NCBI GenBank assembly: GCA_038142525.1
Contig: JAYQKE010000019.1
Coordinates: forward strand, 1-40,305
Direction: 5' to 3'
From: CAJQHK01 sp038142525
GTDB lineage: Bacteria > Pseudomonadota > Alphaproteobacteria > Rickettsiales > UBA1997
Length of the DNA stretch: 40,305 nucleotides
Shown: positions 8,174 to 18,770 of the stretch, piece by piece
Layout: every line of letters begins with the position of its first letter
Numbering within the stretch: the first letter of the stretch is position 1
Made by a program: the position numbers and the translations under genes
Notes under the pieces: generated by a model
The model's database searches: none
What the model was told of the DNA's origin: nothing
What the model saw: only the letters and a program-made list of their open reading frames with translations

Positions 8174-9647
8174 TTAACCTTTTTGCAGATCTTCTAAACG
8201 GACAATAATTTCAGATGGAAAATTTTGAGTATATAATCCTTTTTTTGATGAAAAATCTACATTATCTATCTTCGCACATAGCCCCTCAATACGCTTCCTA
8301 TACCCCAAAATTACTGAAATAAATATACATCCGTAATAGTCAGAGATAGCTAATGGTTCTAGTATCGAATTGTCTATTAAGTTTTTTTCAATTTCCTGAA
8401 ATTTTGGCTTTATATCCAAAATAAATCCTTGCAGTTTCGGTGCAAGGCTTTCGAGAATAAATATTGCCGTATTATGATCAGCTCTCTCGATTATGGTCTC
8501 CAAATGAATTTGTAGAGCATTCAATGCAATTGCACAAAGTCTATAATTTTTTGTAAGAAAAATATGGTTAAAGATTAGCTCTAAAATTGTAACTATCTTC
8601 TTTTCTAGCCACATTAGATCTGGAGTTTCAGTAGCCAACATGGTGGTGTCTAGCTGATGGGTAATATTTATTTCGCTATAATCAGATTCAAAATAGCTTT
8701 TATGCTTCGATCTTTTTTTATACCATAAGCTATCGTGCGGGATATTTTGTTTGCATGAAGAGTAATATGTAAGGATTTGAAAAAATTGTTTAAAAAATTC
8801 TTCTATTTCCACCCCTGAAGAAGTAGCTTCAGAAACTACTTCTCCCGAATTAGATCTGCTTACAGGAAAAGTATTTCGAATTATGTTTTCCACTAAAGTT
8901 AGGTCAAAATCGACATTATTTTGAGAGTGGTTCTGCGACTCTCTGAATTGTCTGCGATCAACAGTAATTTGCTCTATATGGGTTAAGATTCTGGGTATAA
9001 AATAAGTCTGCAAGAGAGATATAGGAGAAAAAAATCCAAATAACCTTATAGTAAAAATTACGAATATCACAATCCCCAACAGCGATAAAAAAATCGTGGA
9101 GAAAAAAATAATATATCCGGTATCGTAGCCAAAATTGTTTACTCCACAAAGCATTACAGAAAGAATTGCAAGCGTAACAAGATAGTTATATACAAAATTG
9201 TTACCTCTTTCTTCCCAAAGAATTGATTTTGTTTTTGTGGGTAGCTTAAGATAAGATGTGCTGGCAATAATACTTATTGAAGCGAAGTAAATTGCGACAG
9301 TAGTGATAAATAAAACCGCTATATCAATAAAATTACTATTGTCTGGCTTGTCCCCAAAGCCAATATCTGGAAGAATTGTTTTTAGGAAATTTACTAGCTC
9401 GACTTTTGCTTCTAACCATTCAAGAAAAAATATTGCACAAAGAAGTATTATAAATTGTGGAGCATACTTCCATACTTCTCCTCAGGTCCGAAAGACTATT
9501 TTTCTTTTTATTTATGTAAGTTTTTGTCGAGTATGAGTTTTTGTTGAACCAAAATTTATAATGAGCAATCTTATTCCACATTCTCCAAAAGAGTCTATGT
9601 CCCGCTAAATTGTGAAATAATTTTGTACCATTGAATTTTTTTGGCAT
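8174..9647 (-). pseudogene. Unrecognised membrane protein A of the post-Res cassette, frameshifted
   Basis: From ATG 9647 the first frame reads MPKKFNGTKLFHNLAG and a basic, cytosolic-looking N terminus. A frame change near 9475-9485 joins it to about four membrane helices (QFIILLCAIFFLEWLEA; IAVLFITTVAIYFASISII; NYLVTLAILSVMLCGV; FFSTIFLSLLGIVIFVIFTI), then about 270 soluble helical residues ending at 8174. Near the end, adding one A to the run at about 8178-8182 extends it as RLKFEIAVEGKTITQKYYID, so the true end is at 8073 or inside gene B. The start lies 4 nt after the restored Res stop (9652-9654), implying co-transcription with the restriction genes. No family recognised. Multi-helix membrane protein plus large cytosolic domain is a common effector layout in defence systems. 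Confidence 0.55.
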
Positions 9648-9651
9648 TGTC

Positions 9652-12606
9652 TTACAGTTGGTTAATTAAATTATTATAATTATCTGTAACCAAGTATTTT
9701 GTATCCTCTCCAAGAGCTTTAAAATGCTTACGACCGCAATCAATTTTTGCTTTTTCTGAATCACGCAACATTCCTTCAAATGTCTTCGCCTTTTGTTTCT
9801 ACAACAAAATAAAGTTTATCCTTGCCATCTTGCTCTATTAATACAGCCCAATCTGGATTATATGATCCAAGAGGAGTATCTATTTTAAACCAATCAGGCA
9901 ATTTTGTATAAACTTTTACCTCTTCATTTCTTTCAAAAGATTCCGCCAACTCAGATTCAACATCCGAATCATAAACCACATGATCATAGGTAGACTTACT
10001 GGCCTCAATCATATTCTTATTCAGATAGCCATATAATTCATTTTCTTCAAATAGCTCTTGAGCATAAAAATAATCATTACCAATTTTTTGATATTTTATG
10101 CCATCAACAATAAATCTTCTCATCTCACGCCTAATTATTTCCTTGGCTCCATCGATAAATTTTTGAGGATTATTTTTAAAATCTTCTAATCTGTCACTTG
10201 TTAGCAGAATCTTAAGGATTGATTCTCGTTTCAAATTAGTTTCATTTTGAAGATAACTAAGAATATCAGGAATTTCATAATCTCTAGCCTCATATAAGTG
10301 AGTACTTTCTTTAGTATCAGAAACACTAACACCACCTTTGCTAATCTCAGTTTTTGCTCTCGTATAATTAAACTTAGCCTTTCCAACTATTAAATTTCTT
10401 TGAATAGAATTAGCACATTTTTTAATTAATTCTTCAGAATCAAACTCTACATTGTAATAGGTTTTGTACTTTATTTTATCCCACAGCTCTTTAAATTCGG
10501 CACTCTCAAACACTGCCTTATTTAGCTTTATAGCTCTTTTATTTTCATTATTTTTAATGTTTAGACCCCCAGCCACTTTCTTTAAAATGGCTAAAATTTG
10601 CTCAGAATGCTGGGTATAGTCACTTGGCAAATCAGTGCTCCCCTCTTTAAGAGCTTTTTTTAAGTCATCTTCAATCTTGCCATCATTTTTGATATACTGC
10701 TTTGCAAGTAAGTGATTCCAAATATCTTCTGATCCTTTCGCCCCTAAGAATTTATCCTCTCCATTTGAGTCTTGATAGGTAATATTTGCAAATAAATGTT
10801 CTTCAACTACCCCAAATCTAATATTTTCGTCTTTTTCTATCTCTTTTTGCAAGCCATCAACAAATGATTCATAGGATTCATTTGCCATAACAGTTAGAGT
10901 GTTAACATCAAAACCCGGAACTCTTTGCCCATCTTGATTTACACAAATTCTTAAACCTCTACCAATTTCTTGGCGCTTTTTGATTATTGATCCAGTTTCG
11001 TTTAAGGTGCAAATTTGGAAAACATTTGGGTTATCCCATCCTTCTTTTAAAGCAGAGTGAGAAAAAATAAATTTCAGTTTTGAGCTAAAACTTAGTAACT
11101 TTTCTTTATCTTTCATGATGAGGTTGTAAGTATCCTCATCTGCTTTTGTATTTCCCTTAGTATCTTTGCATCTGCCTTTATCGGCAGAAAAATAGCCATC
11201 ATGAACTTCACTTGGCAAGGTGGTAATGTCTAATTCTTTAAAAAGATTATTATATTTTGGCTTTTTAATTGCCCTTGAATATTCCTCTTCAAAAATAATT
11301 GCATATTTGCCTTTCTCGTCTCCGATCATAATTGCGATAATTAGCAACCCTATCAATGAAAAATAGACTTAAAACTTTAATTCCAAGGGGAGTTAATTTT
11401 AACTCTTTATCCAAATGCTCTTCTATTGTTTTGCGAATTTGCAGTCTTTTATATTCATCCTCATTTACATCGCCAATTATCTGACCCAAACTTATTACTT
11501 CCGGTTTGCTAGTAAAATCGATATATTCATTACCTTCTTCGCAATAAATATCATTAATTATATAACCATCATATACCCCTCTACCTCCAGAAATACTTAA
11601 TAGATCATCGCCTTGCTTCACCCATTTAGTAATTTTTTCTACATTATTTTTTCTTTGAACTGCTATTTCAATTTTAGCTCTGTAACCTTTTTTATTATCA
11701 ACTTCTAGAAGTTTTATATAAGCCTTGTTGTCAGAATCTTTCACAGAAATTTGCAACAACTTCTATTTGTTTAACAAGTTTTTGCTCATAAGCATCAATT
11801 GAATCTAGCTTATAGAGCATATTATGTTTTTTAGTGTGTGTTGCAGAATAACGAAAAGTACAAAGAGGATTTAAGGATTTAATTGCCTCTGAAGATTTAT
11901 CAGTTGTATCAACGCTTTGTGGTTCATCAATAATGACAATAGGATTGGTTGATTTAATAAAATCAATTGGTACTCCTTGCATTTTGTCATTAAAACGATG
12001 AATGATATTTGCACTAGTCTCTTTAGCAGGATCAGTAAAGCTTTTACGAAAAGCATCAATATTAATAACCATAATTTGGATATAGTCATTAGTTGCAAAG
12101 CTTCGAACTTGCTCTAGTCGGGAAGAATCATAGGCAAAATAGTCAAAAGGAACATTATCATATAATTCTTTGAAGTGATCTTTGGTAATTTCTAAAGATT
12201 TTAAAACCCCTTCTTTTATGGCAATACTTGGCACTACAATGGTGAATTTACTAAAACCATAAAGCTTGTTCATCTCAAAGATAGAGCGCAAATAAACATA
12301 GGTTTTTCCCGTTCCGGTTTCCATCTCAATGGTAAAATTAAGATTTTTTAACTCCTCGCTCTGTTTAAGACCATTTTTTAACTGAATTTGCCTTACATTA
12401 TTTAAAATTTCCTCATCAATTAGCTTTAACTTATTACCATATCCCTTATCTGTTTGGTTTGACCATAACATCTCAAGCATTCCTTCTTTAAATAATGAAG
12501 GCATAGAAAAAGCAGATTTGCACAATTCCTGCCCTTCAAAAACTGAGCAAACAGCATCTATTGCTCTTTTTTGAAATGGCTGATTTGGATCAAATTTAAT
12601 TTTCAT
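9652..12606 (-). pseudogene. res: Type III restriction enzyme Res subunit (DEAD-like helicase + PD-ExK nuclease), three frameshifts
   Basis: The ATP-dependent helicase/nuclease partner of the Mod methylase. N-terminal frame (12606-11731): Walker A GTGKT at residues 98-102, Walker B-type IIDEPQ at 226-230, and FRYSATHT (motif III). Middle frame (about 11757-11320) is the RecA linker region. Third frame (11356-9776) holds SHSALKEGWDNPNVFQICTL, QEIGRGLRICVNQDGQR (motif VI) and, at the C terminus, NPDWAVLI then VETK, the PD-(D/E)xK nuclease. A further frameshift at about 9780 restores AKTFEGMLRDSEKAKIDCG and a stop at 9652-9654. Full length is about 985 residues, normal for Res. It starts 11 nt after the Mod stop. 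With the frameshifts it would be inactive as given. Confidence 0.9.
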
Positions 12607-12617
12607 AATTTTTTCCT

Positions 12618-14522
12618 TTATAAACTTTTAATATCTTCAATTCCAGCTCGCTTCAAAGTGGCAATAGCATTCGTTTTTATAACATCGTCTTTAAAGCCAT
12701 TATCAGAGAACACCACTCGCATAATTTCAGGTGATAATTCAGTTTTTAGGGTACAAATGCCATTTACTACTTCCATAGTAATATTCTTATCAAGGCAAAT
12801 AACCAAAGCCCCAAAGCCAATGATATAAATCTTTGCCCCTGCAATCTCTCTAATTTCGATTGGCACTGCTAAATCAAGACCATATTTTAAAAGAATTTCA
12901 TAAACTATGTCATCATTGCTTCTATCTTGCTTAATGTAATCAACCGCATCAATTAAGTTTTGTTTTAGATTATCAAAATTAGCATCCCATCTTTTGATGT
13001 TTGAGCTATCGAGTTTAAAAACTTTAAAGCCTAAATCACCTTGGTAGTCAGGGTTTTCAATTGTTAACGCACTTCCAGCTCTTCTAAGTCTCTCTTGAGT
13101 TAAAGAAGAGATGGTATTATATCCCTCTTTGAAGGCTTTTGATTTTTCTGAGGTTCTTTCTGGAAGCTGAACTAATATGTATTTTCTGTCACCCCCATCT
13201 TCACAATTTAGATCCATAACTGCGTGTCCAGTCGAGCCTGATCCAGCAAAGAAATCTAATACTATGTGATTTTTATTGGGCTCTGTAATAAAAGAAAGCA
13301 TACGCTTTAACAATCCTAGCGGTTTAGGATTGTCAAATAATGACTTTTTATCAAACAGAGAAGATAACTCTCCTGAGCCACGTGAAGATAAATCTATCCA
13401 TAAGTCACTTCCCATTTTAGAATCAGTTGGAGGAATATAATGTTCCGGCTTTCCAGACTTTGACAACCTTAATAAATCAAGTTCTTCTCCTTCTTCTACA
13501 TACTTTGTCCACCATTTATCAATCTCATTTTGGGTTATAGAATCTTCTGTTTTACCAACCTCTTTTAATAGTTTTTGATAATTCTCGATAGCATTTTTAC
13601 TTCTGTCCTTTCCCCAGCGCCACTGTCCTGAATCTGGAATAATATCAAATATATTATATCTCATAGTAGGACGATCTGTACCTCTCCAATGATTATTCCA
13701 AGATCCTTCTTTTGCTTCTTCCAACTCTATTTTAAATTGTTTAAATCTATGGTTAGTGTCCTTTGCATAAAACAATATATACTCATGCCCAATTGTGAGA
13801 GAATCAATAGTATCAAATTGGGCTTGTACATTTTTTACCCCTCTCTTAAAAATAATTATATTTTTGTAGCAACCCTCACCAAAAATTTCATTCATCAATC
13901 CTACGAGATTATTTAGTTCATTTTTGTCTATAGAGATAAAAATAGCACCCTCGCTACTTAATAAATTCCTTGCCAGCTTCAACCTTGGATACATCATATT
14001 TAGCCAATTAGTGTGATACCTGCCGGCACTACTTGAATTTGTGCCAAGTTTTTTGCCTTCTGAATCAATTTGCCCTGTCATTTCAAGGTAGTTTTTAACG
14101 CCGTCCCTAAAATCATCTTCATAAACAAAATCGCTTCCAGTATTATAAGGCGGATCGATATAAATCATCTTCACTTTTCTGTGGTAAGATTTTTGCAGGA
14201 GCTTTAAAACTTCTAAATTATCACCTTCAATAAAAAGGTTCTGCGTGTTATCAAAATCAACTGACTCATCTTTTGCTGGTCTTAGCGTTCCTGTGCTTGG
14301 AGTTTGTGCTAGTCTTGCTGCTTTTTTCTTGCCATGCCAAGTAAAATTATAGTGATCTTCATCTTGGTTTATATAATTTCCTAAAATTTCTTCTAGCTTC
14401 TCAAAATTTATTTTATCTTCTGAAAATACTTCAGGAAAAAGCTGTTTTAATTGCTGAATATTTTCTTTTACTATATCACTACTTTGCATATCTTCTTTTT
14501 CTAATTTTTTCATTTCTGTCAT
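12618..14522 (-). CDS. mod: Type III Mod-like adenine-N6 DNA methyltransferase
   Basis: A 634-residue, unbroken site-specific DNA methyltransferase. The catalytic motif IV IYIDPPYNTGSDF (DPPY at residues 123-126) precedes the SAM-binding motif I LDFFAGSGSTGHAVM in the last third, the beta-class order found in type III Mod proteins. Between them lie the target-recognition region and KLARNLLSSEGAIFISIDK (motif VIII area). The C terminus (DDIVYEILLKYGLDL and on) is the usual Res-interacting tail. It methylates one strand of an asymmetric site and provides specificity for Res. It lies 11 nt before res and 16 nt after the DUF4391 stop. It is the longest gene in the island that has no frameshift. 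Confidence 0.93.
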   Translation of the reverse strand: MTEMKKLEKEDMQSSDIVKENIQQLKQLFPEVFSEDKINFEKLEEILGNYINQDEDHYNFTWHGKKKAARLAQTPSTGTLRPAKDESVDFDNTQNLFIEGDNLEVLKLLQKSYHRKVKMIYIDPPYNTGSDFVYEDDFRDGVKNYLEMTGQIDSEGKKLGTNSSSAGRYHTNWLNMMYPRLKLARNLLSSEGAIFISIDKNELNNLVGLMNEIFGEGCYKNIIIFKRGVKNVQAQFDTIDSLTIGHEYILFYAKDTNHRFKQFKIELEEAKEGSWNNHWRGTDRPTMRYNIFDIIPDSGQWRWGKDRSKNAIENYQKLLKEVGKTEDSITQNEIDKWWTKYVEEGEELDLLRLSKSGKPEHYIPPTDSKMGSDLWIDLSSRGSGELSSLFDKKSLFDNPKPLGLLKRMLSFITEPNKNHIVLDFFAGSGSTGHAVMDLNCEDGGDRKYILVQLPERTSEKSKAFKEGYNTISSLTQERLRRAGSALTIENPDYQGDLGFKVFKLDSSNIKRWDANFDNLKQNLIDAVDYIKQDRSNDDIVYEILLKYGLDLAVPIEIREIAGAKIYIIGFGALVICLDKNITMEVVNGICTLKTELSPEIMRVVFSDNGFKDDVIKTNAIATLKRAGIEDIKSL

Positions 14523-14538
14523 AATCTTTTAATTAATA

Positions 14539-15291
14539 TTATAAATTTTGTTTTAATTTTTGAATCTCACTAGCCTTGCTTTTAATCTTAATATTTAAAT
14601 CTACTTGACGATTAAACTGACTCTCTTTTTTGAGTGTTGCTTGTAAGGATGATATCTCTTCTTCTAAGTCGGTAATTTGCTTTAAATATTTTTTGCGATC
14701 TAACGCTTCAACAGTTGAGGTTTTATTATAATTTCCACTATAACTCGCAGCATTTAAGGAAATTAATCTTGCTACCAGATCTTGGTAAAATTCATATAAA
14801 TTTAAGGGGGATAGGTTTTTTATATTGCAGTCGTAAATAAAAGATTTTTGTGCCTGATTTAGATTTTTAGAATCCAACTCATCGGTAAAAAACTCTTCTG
14901 CTATTAATAATTTTGATCTATCTACCTTGTTAATTCTTTTATTTGTAAGGTTGATAATAAATTTATTATCAAAGCTAAATAATAAGATTATTGGATAGGG
15001 AATTGCTTTATTGATAAAATTAGCAATCTTCCTGAAGCGATCTTTGTTGCTTAAATTGACCTGCAATATTGCTATTTCGTGATATTCAAAATTTTCATCT
15101 TCATATTTGGCAATGCCTATATTGTTACTTTTAAGCGAAAATAGCCAAGTTATTTTCTTTATATCATCTTTGAGGGCTTTTTTATCTGTTGCATCTAAGG
15201 CAACATTTTCTTGAAACAGTTTTTTAAAAATGGTTTTATTTACTGCACAGGTTTTTGGAATATTTAAATTATCTAGAAAAATTTGGGTCAT
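14539..15291 (-). CDS. DUF4391 domain protein
   Basis: A 250-residue DUF4391 protein. The N-terminal domain has the family pattern: IPKTCAVNKTIFKKLFQ, then DIKKITWLFSLKSNNIGI, EIAILQVNL and IPYPIILLFSFDNKFIINL. The last 60 residues (LKQITDLEEEISSLQATLKK and on) form a coiled coil. DUF4391 genes are repeatedly found between a PLD-N/SNF2 helicase and a Mod-like methylase (from memory), exactly as here, so it is probably a dedicated component of that system; its activity is unknown. The start overlaps the helicase stop by 4 nt (15288-15291), implying translational coupling. Unbroken. Confidence 0.8.
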   Translation of the reverse strand: MTQIFLDNLNIPKTCAVNKTIFKKLFQENVALDATDKKALKDDIKKITWLFSLKSNNIGIAKYEDENFEYHEIAILQVNLSNKDRFRKIANFINKAIPYPIILLFSFDNKFIINLTNKRINKVDRSKLLIAEEFFTDELDSKNLNQAQKSFIYDCNIKNLSPLNLYEFYQDLVARLISLNAASYSGNYNKTSTVEALDRKKYLKQITDLEEEISSLQATLKKESQFNRQVDLNIKIKSKASEIQKLKQNL

Positions 15292-18200
15292 GATTTTTCC
15301 TCTTTAATAATTAAAAAACTCACAACTTCAAAATCTTCAGCTCCTTTAAAACTGCTCTGAGAAATAATAGTTCCACCTCTGTTAAATAAGCTTTCTATGC
15401 CTTTTTCATCATCTTTTCCTGAAATAGAAGATATTGCTGATTCTAGCATAAATCTGTAATTAGACATATCTTTACCATTATTGGTTGCTTCATTAAAGCC
15501 AGCAATGGCATTTACATCTAAAGATTTTGCATTCACACAAAGTTTCTTAAAGATATCGAGAATTTTTTTACTTTGTAGATGGTTCAAAACTACGCTTCCG
15601 TCTTCTGCTACATATATTAGATAATATGGCGCTAGAGAATAATTATCTTTTTGCTGTGAATTTTGATGAATATCTCGCAAACAAAAAATTGCTCCTGATG
15701 GAGTTTCTTGATTTAAAATGGCTGAAGTGACTGCATAAAATCCTGTTGGTGATTTTTCTAACAAAGGCAGATTCTCCTTCATAAAGCTGGATAAATCCAT
15801 GCGAAAATCATTAAGGGTCATATCGGTAATTGAAACACTTCCATCCATGTCTTCTATATCAACAACTGTTTCTTGTAATTTTTTCATCTGGTTGCGGCGA
15901 TATTCTAAAACATTCATTTGGCGAGTTTCATCATATTCTATAATGTTTTCTTCGCCAGTTGCTGAAATATCTAGTAATACCATTCTGCCACTAACTCTTG
16001 CTTCAAGATTAATATATTCATCTAACTCCATATTTGGCCAGAAATTGGCTAGTTGGATTTTATCGTTAGTATATCACAAACGATCAATTCGACCAAATCT
16101 TTGTATTATGCGAACAGGGTTCCAATGGATATCATAATTGATTAACATATCACAATCTTGAAGGTTTTGTCCCTCAGAAATACAATCGGTTGCAACCAAT
16201 ATATCTATTTCATTTTTTGCATCTGGATCAATCTTGGCTCTTTCTTTTGAAATTGGTGAGAAATTTGTTAAAATATTATTTAAGTCTTTATTGATGTTTT
16301 TGTCAGTGCATTGATTAACACCACTTCCAGTAATAAGAGCAGAATGAATATTATGATTTTCTTTAGCCCAAATAGAAATATTTTTATAAATGTAATCAGC
16401 GGTATCCGAAAAGGCTGTGAAGATAATGATTTTTTTATTATTTTTATTTATGGGATTAAGGATTTTATTGCTTATTTCATTCTTCAGATTCTGAAGTTTG
16501 GCATCTTTTTTGGCATCAATTTTCTTTGCTTCTTGCAATAAATTATCAAGCAGGTCGTGATCTTCTTCTAAATCTTGCTTCCATCTTACAAGATCAATAT
16601 CTTGAATCAGAACTTTAATTTTATTGCCAATGAGATATTCCTCAAATTCCGATGAATCTATCTCGATATCTTCTATATTTAACTCTTCAAACTCTGAGTT
16701 TTCTTGGTTTTCAATTTGGGATAATAATTTGCCGATCTTATTTTGAAGCCTTTCAACTGTTATGTAAAAAGAATTAATGGAGCTTTCCATTCTTTTTAGC
16801 ATATTCACTCTCATTAAGTGAATCATATTTCGCTCACGATCAATCTGACGAAATACTGAAGCACCATCTTGAACTTCTTGGTCATATTTGCGCTATATTC
16901 CTCTTGCTTATCCATGCGAACATATTCAAGTGGTGCATATCTTCGCTAGATTTAACCTTTTGATTGAGGTGTTTATATCTTTAAGAGGCGGAAATTTACC
17001 ATCAATATCAATATCAGTTTTTATATTTTTTGGCTTTAATCTTTCAGGAAATTTGCCAATTTCAGTCACATCATAATATTTTTCTATATGCTTTCTTGAT
17101 CTAGCTATTGTTAGTAGATCAAGTAATTTAAAATAGTCAAAATTCATCCTTTCTAAAAGACTCGCAGTCTTTCTTTGGCTTTCAGGCAAATGCTTAAGCC
17201 ATTCATTAAATCTAGTTTGTGATTTTCTCAGCGTGTTTTCAATACTTGATATTCCGTATTCAGAAAGAGAGCTATCATTGCCCTCGGTTATGAAGGCTAC
17301 TTGATTCTTCAAATCATTCATTCTGCTATTTACAGGGGTTGCAGATAACATTAAAATTTTTGTTTTTACCCCAGCACGAATCACCTGATCCATTAATTTC
17401 TTGTATCTAGAGGTATCTCCCTTTTTTGTTCCAGCATTTCTAAAGTTATGCGACTCATCAATCACAATTAGATCATAATTGCCCCAATTCAGGGTTTCTA
17501 AATTTATCTCTCCTGATTTGCCAGAATTTCTACTGAGGTCTGTGTGATTTAAAACATCATAATTGAATCTATCTGAAGCCAATAAATTTCTTTTGTCATT
17601 AATGGTAAAGACAGTCCAATTTTCACATAACTTTTTTGGACACAAAACAAGGATTCTATCATTGCGAAGCTCGTAATATTTGATAATTGCAAGAGCTTCA
17701 AAAGTTTTTCCTAGACCAACGCTATCAGCTATTATGCAACCATTATATTTTTCTAATTTATCAATAGCTCCCAGAACTCCATCTCTTTGGAATTTATAAA
17801 GTTTATTCCAGACAACCGTGTCTTTAAAGCCAGTTTTTGATCTGATAATACTTTCTTCATCAATATCTTCTAAAAATTCTTTAAATAGGTTAAATAATGT
17901 TATGAAATAAATTAGGTTAGCGGTCTTTTTTGATGATAAATAATTTAGCTGTTCAATTAATTCTTTTTTTACATCTAATGCAGATTTTGGGTTGCTCCAA
18001 AAATTCTCAAACCATTGCAAGATTTGTTCAGCCGAACTTTTATCTTTTATGGCAGTGTTAATTTCAATTGAATTAGAGCTTACTTCTCCCAATCCTGGTG
18101 CTGTTAATCCTGAGTCGCCATGAATACAAAAATTATTATTATTCTGATTTTTTACATGAAAAAGATTTTGGTTAGTGCTAAGCCGACTAATGATTTAATG

Positions 18201-18487
18201 TGAACATTTCTAGAGATCCAAGAGGAGAATTCTTGTGCAATTTGAGCTTGATTTAAATTATTTTTAAGGGCTATTTCCTCTAAATTTCCAGCTAAATTAT
18301 GAATAAAATTATCGTTCCAGTTAGATAATAAAATTCTGGCATCCGATAGCGCAGATAGTTCTTTTTTTAAAAATTCAAATCCGTATATAGAAAAAACACT
18401 AGATAACACAGACAAAGAGGCTTTTGCACCAATTTCTTTTTTTAGAGTATCTCCAACTTTGCCATGAGTTTTATTATCTAATAGCAT
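15288..18487 (-). pseudogene. PLD-N/SNF2-type helicase of the restriction operon, several frameshifts and one in-frame TGA
   Basis: Four pieces form one protein of about 1,065 residues. Piece 1 (18487-about 18185) is the phospholipase D-like N-terminal domain (LSVLSSVFSIYGFEFLKKEL). Piece 2 (about 18185-16930) has Walker A in IADSVGLGKTFEALAI, VIDESHNFRNAG, and MLSATPVNSRMNDLKNQ. Piece 3 (about 16890-16077) has IIIFTAFSDTADYIYKNIS, VATDCISEGQNLQDCDMLI and QRFGRIDRL. An in-frame TGA (16074-16076) follows, then NDKIQLANFWP and a C-terminal domain to 15288. Frameshifts lie near 18185, 16936 and 16893. The PLD-like domain plus SNF2 motor suggests an ATP-driven DNA translocase or nuclease. It starts 1 nt after the HTH gene and overlaps DUF4391. 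Confidence 0.85.
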
Positions 18488-18488
18488 A

Positions 18489-18671
18489 TTATTTAGTTTT
18501 ACTTTCTTTCTCTATCCAGGCATCAATTTCCTTTTTGCTAAATCGCCAAGCATTGCCAATTTGAAAACCTGGTATTTTCTTTTCTGACGCAAAGCGATAT
18601 GCAGATTTTTCTGCGATTTTTAGATAGTTAGCTAACTCTTTGATTGTCATTATATCGTCTTTTTTTGCCAT
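18489..18671 (-). CDS. Small helix-turn-helix (excisionase/MerR-like) protein
   Basis: A 60-residue HTH_17-type DNA-binding protein: MTIKELANYLKIAEKSAYRF is the helix-turn-helix, followed by KKIPGFQIGNAWRFSKKEID, the short wing usual in excisionase-family proteins. It is the first gene of the - strand restriction operon, 1 nt before the helicase start. It probably regulates the operon, or is a relic of an integrative element's Xis-type gene. Unbroken, family call secure, regulatory role inferred from position. Confidence 0.85.
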   Translation of the reverse strand: MAKKDDIMTIKELANYLKIAEKSAYRFASEKKIPGFQIGNAWRFSKKEIDAWIEKESKTK

Positions 18672-18712
18672 AATAGGAGACAGTGCCTTGTTAGTTTGAT
18701 TTAAAAAGTAAT

Positions 18713-18741
18713 AGAATAAGAGAGAATTAGATAGAAAACAA
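18713..18741 (-). promoter_or_regulatory. Possible promoter of the restriction operon
   Basis: On the - strand, TTGTTT (-35-like) and TATTCT (-10-like) are separated by 17 nt and lie about 40 nt upstream of the HTH start, in the only gap (99 nt) between the HTH gene and DUF2779. Consensus match is moderate and AT-rich DNA gives many such matches by chance. Confidence 0.3.
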
Positions 18742-18770
18742 GAGAAAATGAAAATCTGTTTTTTTGCTTT

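Noticed and set aside
13689..13916. Plus-strand open frame inside mod (also similar ones inside dxs, helicase and res)
   Set aside because: Antisense to strongly conserved genes, with Phe/Ile-rich composition expected from the complement of AT-rich coding DNA.
16074..16076. TGA read as tryptophan (alternative genetic code)
   Set aside because: Trp is encoded by TGG throughout and other genes (for example dxs-adjacent nuoC and restored gpU) use TGA as their stop, so one in-frame TGA is better explained by a local error or mutation.
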